A stretch of 64,000 bases of DNA, from the NCBI GenBank assembly GCA_026707585.1, contig JAPOWQ010000074.1, positions 62,001-126,000 of the forward strand, written 5' to 3'. Position numbers and translations under genes: made by a program. This document shows positions 51,242 through 59,753 of the stretch, in pieces; within the stretch, counting starts at the first letter, position 1, and each line of letters starts with the position of its first letter. The notes under the pieces were generated by a model that made no database searches, was not told where the DNA came from, and was given only the letters and a program-made list of their open reading frames with translations. Source of the stretch: Chloroflexota bacterium (GTDB taxonomy: Bacteria; Chloroflexota; UBA11872).

Positions 51242-51283
51242 GGCCTGGCGGCGCTCGCTGAAGTGAGCGCCGCCAGGCCTTTT
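51242..51283 (+). terminator. Strong hairpin with T run between binding-protein and permease genes
   Basis: GCCTGGCGGCGCTC, eight-base loop, GAGCGCCGCCAGGC: a 14-base perfect stem (15 with the flanking G-C pair), followed by TTTT at 51280-51283. It lies inside the operon, 44 bases before the permease start, so it probably works as a partial terminator or 3' stabiliser that keeps binding protein more abundant than permeases. Confidence 0.75.
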
Positions 51284-51326
51284 GCGTGCTATCCGACCGA
51301 GCAGCCGGCATTTGGCGGAGGTATCC

Positions 51327-52250
51327 GTGCTTAACGTCCTGCGTCGGCAGCGCGGCGGCGACGTGCAGGCGATTGCCAAGACCCCCTGGTGGGAGACGCA
51401 CCTCAGGTTCTTCTTCATAGCTCCGTCAATGGTCTTGCTGGCCGTGCTGGCGGTTTTCCCGGCCATCATGAGTTGGCGCATGGCCTTCTCGCGCGTGACC
51501 TTCAAGCTCGGAGAGCTTGAGATCGAGCCGATCGGCTTCACCAATTTCACGAAGGCGTTCAGCGACAACCTGATCATCGGGTCGACCGTGCGAACGGCGG
51601 TCTGGGTGCTGGTTGTGGTCTCCGCGGAGATCGTGGTTGGCCTGTTTATTGCGTTCCTGATGAGCAAGCTGCACTCGCGCGCGCGGATGGTCTTCACGGC
51701 CGCTTTGATCATTCCGCTGGTACTGCCGCCGGTGAGCGTGGGCGCGGGCTGGCTGGTGATGATGGACGTGAACTTTGGCGTGCTGAATTACCTGCTGAGC
51801 CTGGTGGGGATCGAGCCGCAGCTGTGGCTGGCGGACGACCGAACGGCACTGCCGTCGATCATGCTGATCGACATCTGGCAGTCGAGCATGTTCGTGTTCA
51901 TCTTGATGTATGCGGGGATTCTCTCGCTGCCGCAGGATCCGTATGAGGCCGCGGCGATCGATGGAGCGTCGCCATGGCAGATATTCAAGGACGTCACGAT
52001 TCCGCTGTTGAGGCCCACCTTTGTGGTGGTGTTGCTGCTGCGAACGTTGGATGCGGCGCGGATCGCGGACCGGATGCTGGCGATGACGCGGGGCGGCCCG
52101 GGATCGTCGACCGAAACCGTGACGCTGTCGATCTACAAATATGCGTTTATCCACTTCAATTTCGGTTATGCCTCCGCCTTGTCCGTCATGTTTCAAGTCG
52201 TCTTGATCATTCTGGCCACGTTCTACATCCGCCGGATCCTGCGGACTTAG
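51327..52250 (+). CDS. ABC transporter permease, MalF/UgpA-like
   Basis: 307 residues from GTG 51327, with GGAGG five bases upstream; the open frame to 51282 is not preferred. Six transmembrane segments starting FFFIAPSMVLLAVLAVFPA; the EAA loop DPYEAAAIDGASPWQIFKDV (ATPase contact) is at about 210-230. Forms the importer channel with the next gene. Confidence 0.88.
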   Translation: MLNVLRRQRGGDVQAIAKTPWWETHLRFFFIAPSMVLLAVLAVFPAIMSWRMAFSRVTFKLGELEIEPIGFTNFTKAFSDNLIIGSTVRTAVWVLVVVSAEIVVGLFIAFLMSKLHSRARMVFTAALIIPLVLPPVSVGAGWLVMMDVNFGVLNYLLSLVGIEPQLWLADDRTALPSIMLIDIWQSSMFVFILMYAGILSLPQDPYEAAAIDGASPWQIFKDVTIPLLRPTFVVVLLLRTLDAARIADRMLAMTRGGPGSSTETVTLSIYKYAFIHFNFGYASALSVMFQVVLIILATFYIRRILRT

Positions 52251-52263
52251 GAATGAGCTAACC

Positions 52264-53106
52264 ATGGTTGGTGAACGCAGCGCCCCACTCGTCCTGAGCC
52301 GCCACGTGCTGATGCTCGGGGTGGTGCTGATCGTGCTGGCGCCGGTCTACTGGATGCTGATGATCGGCCTGAAGACCGAGGCGGAGTTCTCGGAGATACC
52401 GCCGACGATCTGGCCGCAGGAGTTCACGCTGGAGTGGTTTGAGGCGGTCCTCGGCAAGCGTGGATTCGGCGAACAGATCATGAACAGCATCATCATCGCG
52501 GCGATCGCGACGTCGATCGCGATCACGGTGGGCAGCCTGGCGGCGTATGGGCTCTCGCGATTTCAACTGCCGTGGGGCCTGAACTACCACATCCTGTTTT
52601 TCATCCTGACGGTTCGAATGTTTCCGCAGACGGTTACGGTGGTCCCGCTATTCATCTTTTTTACCCAGATCGGCCTGATCGACACGCACATCGGCATGGG
52701 GCTGGTGCACTCGATGCTTGAGTTGCCGCTGGCGGTGTGGATGATGCTGGGATTCTTCCGCGACATTCCACGCGATCTGGAGGAAGCCGCGATGGTGGAC
52801 GGCGACCATTGGCTGGGGGCGTTCCGCAAGGTGATTATTCCGCTGGTCCGGCCCGGGCTGGCGGCAACCTCCATCCTGATCCTGATTGCGTCGTGGAATG
52901 AGTTCCTGTTCGCGCTGATCCTGACGCGCACGGAAGCGCAGACGCTGCCGATCGCGGTGGCGAATCAGATCACCCAGTTCGACATTCTCTACGGACGCAT
53001 GATGGCGGCCTCAGCCATCTCGATCGTCCCGGTCTTGATCTTCACGCTGCTGGTCCAGCGCAACCTGATCCGGGGCCTGACCCTCGGTGGAGTTTCGGGA
53101 GCATGA
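52264..53106 (+). CDS. ABC transporter permease, MalG/UgpE-like
   Basis: 280 residues, six transmembrane segments, EAA loop LEEAAMVDGDHWLGAFRKVI. Starts 14 bases after the first permease and overlaps the ATPase gene by four bases (ATGA), the usual coupled arrangement. Second half of the sugar importer channel. Confidence 0.9.
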   Translation: MVGERSAPLVLSRHVLMLGVVLIVLAPVYWMLMIGLKTEAEFSEIPPTIWPQEFTLEWFEAVLGKRGFGEQIMNSIIIAAIATSIAITVGSLAAYGLSRFQLPWGLNYHILFFILTVRMFPQTVTVVPLFIFFTQIGLIDTHIGMGLVHSMLELPLAVWMMLGFFRDIPRDLEEAAMVDGDHWLGAFRKVIIPLVRPGLAATSILILIASWNEFLFALILTRTEAQTLPIAVANQITQFDILYGRMMAASAISIVPVLIFTLLVQRNLIRGLTLGGVSGA

Positions 53107-54227
53107 GCGACTCAACAACTCGAATGCCTTCGCTGCCTGTCACGTTCGAGAAGGTGTCCAAGCACTTCGGCAGCGTGATTGCGGTGGACAAAGTGGACCT
53201 GCACGTGCAGGAAGGCGAGTTCATGGTCCTGCTGGGACCGTCGGGCTGCGGTAAGACCACCTCCCTGCGAATGATCGCGGGACTCGAAATGGCCACGGAG
53301 GGGACGATCAAGATTGGCGACACGATCGTCAACAAGGTACCGCCGCGGGCGCGGAACGTGGCCATGGTGTTCCAGAGCTACGCGCTGTACCCGCACATGA
53401 AGGTGTCCGACAACATCGGCTACCCGCTGAAGATTCGGAAGACATCCAAGGCGCGCATCGGCGAGCGCGTGAAGGAAGTCGCGGAGCTGTTGCGGATCCC
53501 AGAACTCATGGATCGGAAGCCGCGCGAACTGAGTGGCGGCCAGCGGCAGCGCGTGGCGCTGGCGCGAGCCATCATTCGCGAGCCGAACGTGTTCCTGTTC
53601 GACGAACCGCTGTCCAACCTGGATGCCGAACTGCGCCAGGAAATGCGCGGCGAGTTGAAGCACCTGCAACAGCAACTTGGCACGACTGCAATCTACGTAA
53701 CACACGATCAGGCTGAAGCGCTAGCCATGGCCGACCGCATTACGGTCATGCGCGACGCCGAGGTGCTGCAAGTGGGTTCGCCGATGGACATTTACGACCG
53801 GCCGGCGAACGCGTTCGTTGGGCACTTCGTGGGCAGCCCGGGAATGAGCCTGGTTTCAGGAACCTTGACGAGCACGAACGGCTGGGTTCGCGTGAACGGG
53901 AACGGCTTCTCGTGGGATGTCGCCGGTGACGCCGCCACGGCCGTGCTGCGCCGACCGCGGGTCGACAGGCCTGCAATCGCCGGCGCGCGCCCAGAGGCCA
54001 TGGAGCTCTCATTCATGGAGGAAACGGGCTACGCGAAGGCCGAGATTTTTGCAGTTGAGCCGATGGGCAGCGAAGTCCTGGTGGACGTGCTGCTGGATGA
54101 GGACACGCGAATCAAGGCGCGGGCGGAAACGACGTTTGCCGGTCAGCCGGGCGAGGACATCTGGATACGACCGAAGCCCGACCGAATCCGGCTGTTCGAC
54201 GGGGAAAGCCAGGAGGCCATCGAATAG
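53103..54227 (+). CDS. ABC transporter ATPase, MalK/UgpC/MsmX-like
   Basis: 374 residues. Walker A GPSGCGKTT, Q-loop VFQSYALYPHM, signature LSGGQRQR, Walker B FLFDEPLSNLD, H-loop THDQ, then a C-terminal TOBE/OB domain (about 240-374). It energises the two permeases. Such ATPases often serve several sugar importers, which could include the orphan binding proteins elsewhere in the window. Confidence 0.92.
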   Translation: MSDSTTRMPSLPVTFEKVSKHFGSVIAVDKVDLHVQEGEFMVLLGPSGCGKTTSLRMIAGLEMATEGTIKIGDTIVNKVPPRARNVAMVFQSYALYPHMKVSDNIGYPLKIRKTSKARIGERVKEVAELLRIPELMDRKPRELSGGQRQRVALARAIIREPNVFLFDEPLSNLDAELRQEMRGELKHLQQQLGTTAIYVTHDQAEALAMADRITVMRDAEVLQVGSPMDIYDRPANAFVGHFVGSPGMSLVSGTLTSTNGWVRVNGNGFSWDVAGDAATAVLRRPRVDRPAIAGARPEAMELSFMEETGYAKAEIFAVEPMGSEVLVDVLLDEDTRIKARAETTFAGQPGEDIWIRPKPDRIRLFDGESQEAIE

Positions 54228-54270
54228 CAGGGTCGGCGCGTCAGCGGCATTCGCTCAAAGGGAATCTGCG

Positions 54271-55434
54271 ATGACGAAGCTGCGCACGGGCCTGGTTGGC
54301 TGCGGGAGCATGGGCGGCGGCGTGCATGCGCCCGGGCTGGCCAGTCATCCACGGATTGAGTTCAGCGCGATCGCGGACGTTACGCCGGCGAACCTGGAGC
54401 GGGTTGGCGACGAGCAGGGAATCCCAGCCGAGCGGCGGTTCGCCGACGCGGAGGATTTGGCGACGCTGCCGGATCTTGACCTCGTGGTGGTGGCGACACC
54501 GCCATGGCTACGCAAAGCGCCGGTGCTGGACGCGCTCAGCGCGGGCAAGCACGTGCTGGCGGAGAAGCCACTGGCGGCTGTTCCGCGAGACGCCTGGGAG
54601 ATGGTTCGGGCGGCAGAGGGCGCCGAGCGCGTGCTGGCCATGATGCACAACTACCTGTTCTTTCCCGAGTTCGAGGCGGCGAAGGCGGCCATCGACGCGG
54701 GGACGATCGGCGAAGTTCAGACCATTAGCGCCAACCTGCTGTGCGTTCCGGATAACCCGGGCGCCGCAACGTTTCAGCCCGGCTGGCGGCGCGACCTGGG
54801 GCGCGCGGGCGGCGGAATCCTGATGGACATGCTGCATCCGCTGTACGTGATGAGCTGGCTGGCAGACGCGCCGGTGAGCGAAGTCTCGGCGATGATCCGC
54901 CGAACCGGTGAGGGCCCACTGCCGGTGGACGACCTGGCGATGTGCCATCTGCGACTGGGCGACGTGTATGCCAGCCTGAATCTGGGCTGGGGGCTGGGGC
55001 CCGGCGGGATTGGCGTGGGCGGCAGCGAGGGTCGTCTGTGGCTCCGCTACATAAACAACGGGACCACGCCATTCGACCGGTTCCACTCGGCGTTTTCTTC
55101 GGACGGGATGACGACGCAACCGCTGGAGGTGGAGGGCGTAATCGCCGACGCCGATTCCGCGCACTCGAGCGAGGACGAGCGACTGGCCTGGGCGTTTGAC
55201 GGGTATAACATGCAGAACTCGTACCTGAACCTGGTCAGCGACATCGTCGAGGCCGTGGATTCGGGACGTCAGCCGCGGAGTGCCGGCGAGGACGGCGCCC
55301 GAGCCGTGGACACGGTGCTGGCGAGCTATGCCTCGGCGGCACGGCGCTGCCCGGTTGCCTTGCCGCTGGACCGCGGCGATCCGGTTTACCGCGAGGGCGT
55401 TACGGCCCTTGCCGCGGAGGCTGAAGCCGACTAG
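54271..55434 (+). CDS. Gfo/Idh/MocA-family dehydrogenase
   Basis: 387 residues from ATG 54271 (AAAGGGA upstream); the frame extending back into the ATPase gene is rejected. Rossmann motif GLVGCGSMGGGVHAPGLA, signature LAEKPLAAV, and a substrate domain with MDMLHPLYVMSWL. It probably oxidises the imported sugar or cyclitol with NAD(P); inositol 2-dehydrogenase is one possibility in view of the IolD-like gene, but no diagnostic residue was checked. Its stop overlaps the convergent isomerase gene by CTAG. Confidence 0.85.
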   Translation: MTKLRTGLVGCGSMGGGVHAPGLASHPRIEFSAIADVTPANLERVGDEQGIPAERRFADAEDLATLPDLDLVVVATPPWLRKAPVLDALSAGKHVLAEKPLAAVPRDAWEMVRAAEGAERVLAMMHNYLFFPEFEAAKAAIDAGTIGEVQTISANLLCVPDNPGAATFQPGWRRDLGRAGGGILMDMLHPLYVMSWLADAPVSEVSAMIRRTGEGPLPVDDLAMCHLRLGDVYASLNLGWGLGPGGIGVGGSEGRLWLRYINNGTTPFDRFHSAFSSDGMTTQPLEVEGVIADADSAHSSEDERLAWAFDGYNMQNSYLNLVSDIVEAVDSGRQPRSAGEDGARAVDTVLASYASAARRCPVALPLDRGDPVYREGVTALAAEAEAD

Positions 55435-56396
55435 GCGCGCGGAGCGATTGTGTCCTGCCGGTCCTGGAGTAGTAGTGGCCGCAGGAAGTCGACACTCTTT
55501 TCCAGTCCTTCGAGACGGCCCATCCAGCGGTCTTCGTGCTCCATGCTCACCACGCCGTCGAACCCGGTCTTGCGGAGGGCGCTGAAAAACTGGCGCCACC
55601 AGAGTTCGCCGTGGCCGTAGCCGACGGTGCGGAAGGCCCAGGAGCGCTGGAAGGACTGGTCCCAGGGGCGAATCTCGAGCAGGCCGTTGAGCGCGGCCTC
55701 GTTGGGGTCGATCCCGGTGTCCTTGGCGTGGACGTGCCAGATGCAGCCGGCCAGGCCCTGGACCACGACAGTGGGTTCCATGCCCTGCGGCCAGAGGTGG
55801 CTGGGGTCGAGATTGGCGCCGAGCAGGTCGCCGGCGATGTCGCGTAGCTGCAGGAGGGAGCGAGGGTTGTAGGCGACCATGCCGTGGTGCATTTCGATGG
55901 CGATCTTCATTCCGTGGTCGGCGGCGAAGCGTCCGGCTTCGGTCCAGAACGGGGTGACTTCCTCGGCCCACTGCCGGAGGCCGCATTCCACGTACTCGGC
56001 GGGCCAGGTGGCCGTGACCCAATTCGGATAGGTGCCGCCGTCGGGCGCGCCGGGGCAGCCGCTCTGGGTGATGACGATGTTCAGCCCGAGGTCACTCGCC
56101 ACCCGGACGGTGTCGTAGTAGACCTGCTGGCAGCGCCGGCGGCGTTCGGGATGCGGGTCGAGCAGGTTGCCGGAGCAGTTGAGCGCCGAGAGCGTCAGTC
56201 CACGCTCGGTGATTGCGCCCAGGAACTCCTCGCGGGCCGCCTGGCTCTGGACCAGTTGGTCGAGCTCACAGTGTGGAGCCGCCGAGAAATTGCCGGTGCC
56301 GATTTCGACGGCGTCAAGACCGAGGCTCGCGGCGTATTCGAGCGCCTCGGTGAATGACATGTCGTTGAGGATGTCCATGTAGAGGCCAAGTTTCAT
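55431..56396 (-). CDS. Sugar phosphate isomerase/epimerase (AP endonuclease 2 TIM barrel)
   Basis: 321 residues from ATG 56396 with GGAGGAG five to seven bases upstream. TIM-barrel strands with metal ligands: LDAVEIGTGN, KIAIEMHHG (Glu), GANLDPSH (Asp/His), IWHVHAKD (His), VSMEHED (Glu). Related to IolE/IolI-type inosose dehydratases and isomerases and to xylose-isomerase-like epimerases; which activity cannot be decided here. Downstream partner of the IolD-like gene (76-base gap). Confidence 0.85.
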   Translation of the reverse strand: MKLGLYMDILNDMSFTEALEYAASLGLDAVEIGTGNFSAAPHCELDQLVQSQAAREEFLGAITERGLTLSALNCSGNLLDPHPERRRRCQQVYYDTVRVASDLGLNIVITQSGCPGAPDGGTYPNWVTATWPAEYVECGLRQWAEEVTPFWTEAGRFAADHGMKIAIEMHHGMVAYNPRSLLQLRDIAGDLLGANLDPSHLWPQGMEPTVVVQGLAGCIWHVHAKDTGIDPNEAALNGLLEIRPWDQSFQRSWAFRTVGYGHGELWWRQFFSALRKTGFDGVVSMEHEDRWMGRLEGLEKSVDFLRPLLLQDRQDTIAPRA

Positions 56397-56472
56397 GGCT
56401 TATCTCCTCCGCTCGACCGGGTGTCGTGACGGTGACGGTCTGACGTCGGCTTGCAGCAAGCGCATCAGCGGG

Positions 56473-58326
56473 CTAGATGAGCGGGCGCTCGTTCTTGACA
56501 GCTTCGGCGTAGCGCTCGCGCGAGGCCTGCACGCCCGCGAGCGTGGATACCTCGGAAACGGGAACGTCCCACCAGGATTCGTAGGTGGGGACGCCGTCGT
56601 CGGCGCTGACATCCACGGCGATGAGCGTTGAGCTGTCAGCGTCGCGCGCATCTTCCAGGGCCTCCTGCAGGTCGTCCGCGGTGTCGGCGCGGATGACGTT
56701 CATGCCGAGGCCCTCGGCGTTGGCGGCCAGATCGAGAGGAATCGTGTCGCCGTCGAGCTGGCCCGACGATCCGTTCCGGTAGCGGTATTGCGTGCCCCAG
56801 CCATCCGCGCCGACGTCGGTGGAAAGCGCCCGGATGCTTCCCCAGCCGTGGTTATCAAGGAGCACCACGTTGATCTTGATGCCTTCCTGCAGGGCGGTGA
56901 CGAGCTCCTGGGCCATCATCAGGTAGGAGCCGTCGCCGACCATGACGTAGACCTCGCGCTCGGGCGCGGCCATTTTTGCGCCGATGCCGCCGGCGATCTC
57001 GTAGCCCATGCAGGAGTAGCCGTACTCCAGGTGGAAGCCGCCCGGCTGCGCGGTGCGCCAGAGCTTGTGCAGGTCACCGGGCAGGCTGCCGGCGGCGCAG
57101 ACCACAACGTCTTCAGGCCGGGCGAAGTCGTTGACGACGCCGATAACGTGGCCTTGCCGCAGCGGATTGGCATCCGTGGCGGCTCGCTGGCTGTTGGTCT
57201 CGGCGATCCATGCGGCTCGCCAAGCGTCGACCTGGGCGCTAAAGGCTGCCGGGACCCGAAATCCGGCGACGGCCTCGGCCAGTTCCTCCAGCACGACCCT
57301 GGCGTCGCCTTGTAGGGGCAGGGCGGCGTGCTTGTAGGCGTCGAGTTCGGCCACGTTGATGTTGATGAAGCGGACGTTGGGGTTCTGGAACTGGGTCTTG
57401 GAGGCGGTGGTGAAGTCGGTGTAGCGGGTGCCGATGCCGATGATCAGGTCGGCGTCGCTGGCCACCAGGTTGGCGGCCGTGCCGCCGGAGAACCCGACGG
57501 CGCCCAGGACCTGGGGATGGTCGTGCGGCAGGGCGCCCTTGCCGGCCTTGGTCTCGGAAACCGGGATACCGGTGGCTTCGACGAACGCCCGCAGGGTGGC
57601 CGACGCTTCGCTGTAGAGGACGCCGCCGCCGGCGATGATGAGCGGGCGCTGGCTGGCCCGGATCCAGGCGGCCGCTCGCTGGACCAAACCAGCGTCGGGG
57701 CGGGCGCGGGGGATGTCCCAGACACGGGGCTCAAAAAAGTTGTCGGGATAGTCGTAGGCCTCGGTCTGCACGTCCTGGGGCAGGCAGAGCGTGACGGCGC
57801 CGGTGGAGGCGGGTGAGGTGAGGACGCGCATCGTCTCCATCAGGGCCGGAACCAATTGGTCGGGCCGGTTGATGCGGTCCCAGTAGGTCGACACTGGCCG
57901 AAAGCAGTCGTTGACCGAGACGTCGTGGGACCAGGGGGCTTCCAGTTGCTGCAGGACCGGGGCGACCTTGCGGTTGGAAAAGATGTCGCCGGGCAGCAGC
58001 AAAACGGGCAGGCGGTTGATGGTGGCGGTGGCGGCGCCGGTGACCATGTTAGTGGCGCCGGGACCGATGGACGAGGTGCAGGCCAGGGCGCCCAGGCGGT
58101 TCTTCATCTTGGCGTAGCCGATAGCGCTGTGAACCATCGATTGCTCGTTGCGGGCCTGGTAGTAGCGAAAGTCCGGGTTCTCCTGCAGCGCCTCGCCCAC
58201 GCCGGCCACGTTGCCGTGGCCAAAGATGGCGAAACAGCCAGCAAAGAAGGGCTGCTGCCGACCGTCGCGCGCCACGTGCTGGACCTTGAGGAACTCAACG
58301 AGCGCCTGCGCCATCGTCTTCTTCAT
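56473..58326 (-). CDS. iolD: 3D-(3,5/4)-trihydroxycyclohexane-1,2-dione hydrolase-like ThDP enzyme (IolD)
   Basis: 617 residues, the normal IolD length. IolD opens the cyclohexane ring in myo-inositol breakdown to 5-deoxy-glucuronate. Seen: MAQALVEFLKVQHV and CFAIFGHGNVAGVGEALQ as in IolD, catalytic Glu61 in ARNEQSMVHSA, AGGGVLYSEA in the middle domain, GDGSYLMMAQELVTALQEG with LLDNHGWGSI for ThDP-Mg binding. The family resemblance is strong, but no iolB, iolC or iolE with diagnostic features is in view, so the pathway may be partial here or a variant. Confidence 0.85.
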   Translation of the reverse strand: MKKTMAQALVEFLKVQHVARDGRQQPFFAGCFAIFGHGNVAGVGEALQENPDFRYYQARNEQSMVHSAIGYAKMKNRLGALACTSSIGPGATNMVTGAATATINRLPVLLLPGDIFSNRKVAPVLQQLEAPWSHDVSVNDCFRPVSTYWDRINRPDQLVPALMETMRVLTSPASTGAVTLCLPQDVQTEAYDYPDNFFEPRVWDIPRARPDAGLVQRAAAWIRASQRPLIIAGGGVLYSEASATLRAFVEATGIPVSETKAGKGALPHDHPQVLGAVGFSGGTAANLVASDADLIIGIGTRYTDFTTASKTQFQNPNVRFININVAELDAYKHAALPLQGDARVVLEELAEAVAGFRVPAAFSAQVDAWRAAWIAETNSQRAATDANPLRQGHVIGVVNDFARPEDVVVCAAGSLPGDLHKLWRTAQPGGFHLEYGYSCMGYEIAGGIGAKMAAPEREVYVMVGDGSYLMMAQELVTALQEGIKINVVLLDNHGWGSIRALSTDVGADGWGTQYRYRNGSSGQLDGDTIPLDLAANAEGLGMNVIRADTADDLQEALEDARDADSSTLIAVDVSADDGVPTYESWWDVPVSEVSTLAGVQASRERYAEAVKNERPLI

Positions 58327-58489
58327 GTGGAATGCCCCTTGGCTTTGGTTAGCAGTCGTCTGGCACGGTATCGACGCGTCGGGCCTTCAGTTGCCAGGTC
58401 ACAGAATAGGTCGCAAGCAACTTTCGGTGAGGCCGCAGGGAATCATACGAGAATCGCCTGAGACCAACGTTTAACCCAGGAGGACCGCA

Positions 58490-59371
58490 ATGGCCGCCGC
58501 TTCACAAGCCAACGAGCTATTGGGCCATCCCGCCGACGCGCGGCTGCTGATCGTCAATGCCGACGATTTCGGCATGTGCCACGGCCAAAACCTCGGCGCT
58601 ATTCAGTCGATCACCCAGGGACTGGTCAGTTCGTGCTCGCTGATGGCGCCGACGCCATGGTTCCTGCACGCGACGGAGTTTCTGCGGACGCATCCCGAGG
58701 TTTCATTTGCCGTTCACCTGACGGTCGTGTCGGAGTATCGACACTATCGGTGGGGTCCGCTGGCGGCGCCGGCTGACGTGCAGTCGTTGATCGATGAATC
58801 CGGGTACTTCTTCGGCGACGACCGGTTCGGTCACATTCTGAAAGCGGCGGACATCGGCGAGCTGGATACGGAGTTTCGCGCGCAGATTGAGGCGGTGTTG
58901 GGGCAGGGGCTGAAGCCGACGCACCTGGACAGTCACTACGGGCCGCACGAGCAGCGACAGGACATCTTCGACCTGGTCGTGAGCCTGGCGCGCGAGTTCG
59001 GGCTGGCCGTCCGAGCGGGGTCGCCGGACCTGGTGCGGAGTCTGCTGGCGGAGGGCTTGCCGGCCGCCGAACACGGCGTGCTGGACTCCGGCCGGATTCC
59101 GCCGGAAGCGAAAGCCAAGGTGCTGGCGACCAAACTGCGCGAGCTGCCAGCGGGGCTGAGCGAGTGGGCGCTGCATCCCGGGATCGCGACAGATGAGCTG
59201 CGAGCGGTTATGGCCGATCCGAGGGTCCCAGGCGTGACGGGCACCCCGGACGGCCGGCAGTCGGACTTTGATTTCGCGGTGTCGGACGAGGCAGCGCGAA
59301 TCGTGGAGGACGAAGGCATCCAGATCATTGAATACCGCGAGCTGCAGGAGATCTGGAAGGCGACGGGTTAG
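58490..59371 (+). CDS. YdjC/ChbG-family carbohydrate deacetylase
   Basis: 293 residues; start ATG 58490 with AGGAGG six to eight bases upstream. Metal motifs NADDFGMCHGQN and HLDSHYGPHEQR, plus VSFAVHLTV, are those of the ChbG/HpnK deacetylases that remove acetyl groups from diacetylchitobiose or hopanoid glucosamine. Cytosolic (no signal). Divergent from the IolD-like operon with a 163-base gap between them. Substrate probably an N-acetylated sugar. Confidence 0.87.
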   Translation: MAAASQANELLGHPADARLLIVNADDFGMCHGQNLGAIQSITQGLVSSCSLMAPTPWFLHATEFLRTHPEVSFAVHLTVVSEYRHYRWGPLAAPADVQSLIDESGYFFGDDRFGHILKAADIGELDTEFRAQIEAVLGQGLKPTHLDSHYGPHEQRQDIFDLVVSLAREFGLAVRAGSPDLVRSLLAEGLPAAEHGVLDSGRIPPEAKAKVLATKLRELPAGLSEWALHPGIATDELRAVMADPRVPGVTGTPDGRQSDFDFAVSDEAARIVEDEGIQIIEYRELQEIWKATG

Positions 59372-59532
59372 GCGAATCGAGCCTACGCGGCGGACTCAGC
59401 ATCACGAATCCATAGCGATTAGGGTGTGCGCCGTCTGCAGGCGATCGGGCGCCGCGAGTGAGACCGTCTGACAAGCGCCAAAACACGGTGCTGTGCTATC
59501 GGAACGGCTGGTGGCTCGCTATCCTCGTATCC

Positions 59533-59733
59533 ATGTCCAATCCAGGCACCTGGCTCGTCATAGGCGCGCTGGCGCTGGTGGAAATCGCCATCGTTACGAC
59601 CGCGCTTCGCATGCGCGTTGGGACCACCGGGCCCCTCACCCTGGTCGGTCGACGGCCGGCCGAGATCGGTTGGACGTTGCTACCGGCGCTGTTGCTTGTC
59701 GCGCTCGTCTTGCTCTCCTTGCAGCCGCAGTAG
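59533..59733 (+). CDS. Small two-helix membrane protein resembling the COX2 membrane part
   Basis: 66 residues from ATG 59533 (longer forms open from 59458 have no support). Two hydrophobic helices (WLVIGALALVEIAIVTTALR and WTLLPALLLVALVLLSL) around a loop ending RPAEIGWTLLP. The E-I-x-W-T-x-x-P motif is that of the membrane domain of cytochrome c oxidase subunit II, but no CuA domain follows. It lies 20 bases before ctaA, so it may be an oxidase assembly or accessory protein, or a relic of coxB. Confidence 0.55.
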   Translation: MSNPGTWLVIGALALVEIAIVTTALRMRVGTTGPLTLVGRRPAEIGWTLLPALLLVALVLLSLQPQ

Positions 59734-59753
59734 ACAACGCCGGTCAGTCTCCC

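Noticed and set aside
55431-56396. Calling the isomerase iolE
   Set aside because: The TIM-barrel ligands are shared by many isomerases and epimerases; context alone is not enough.
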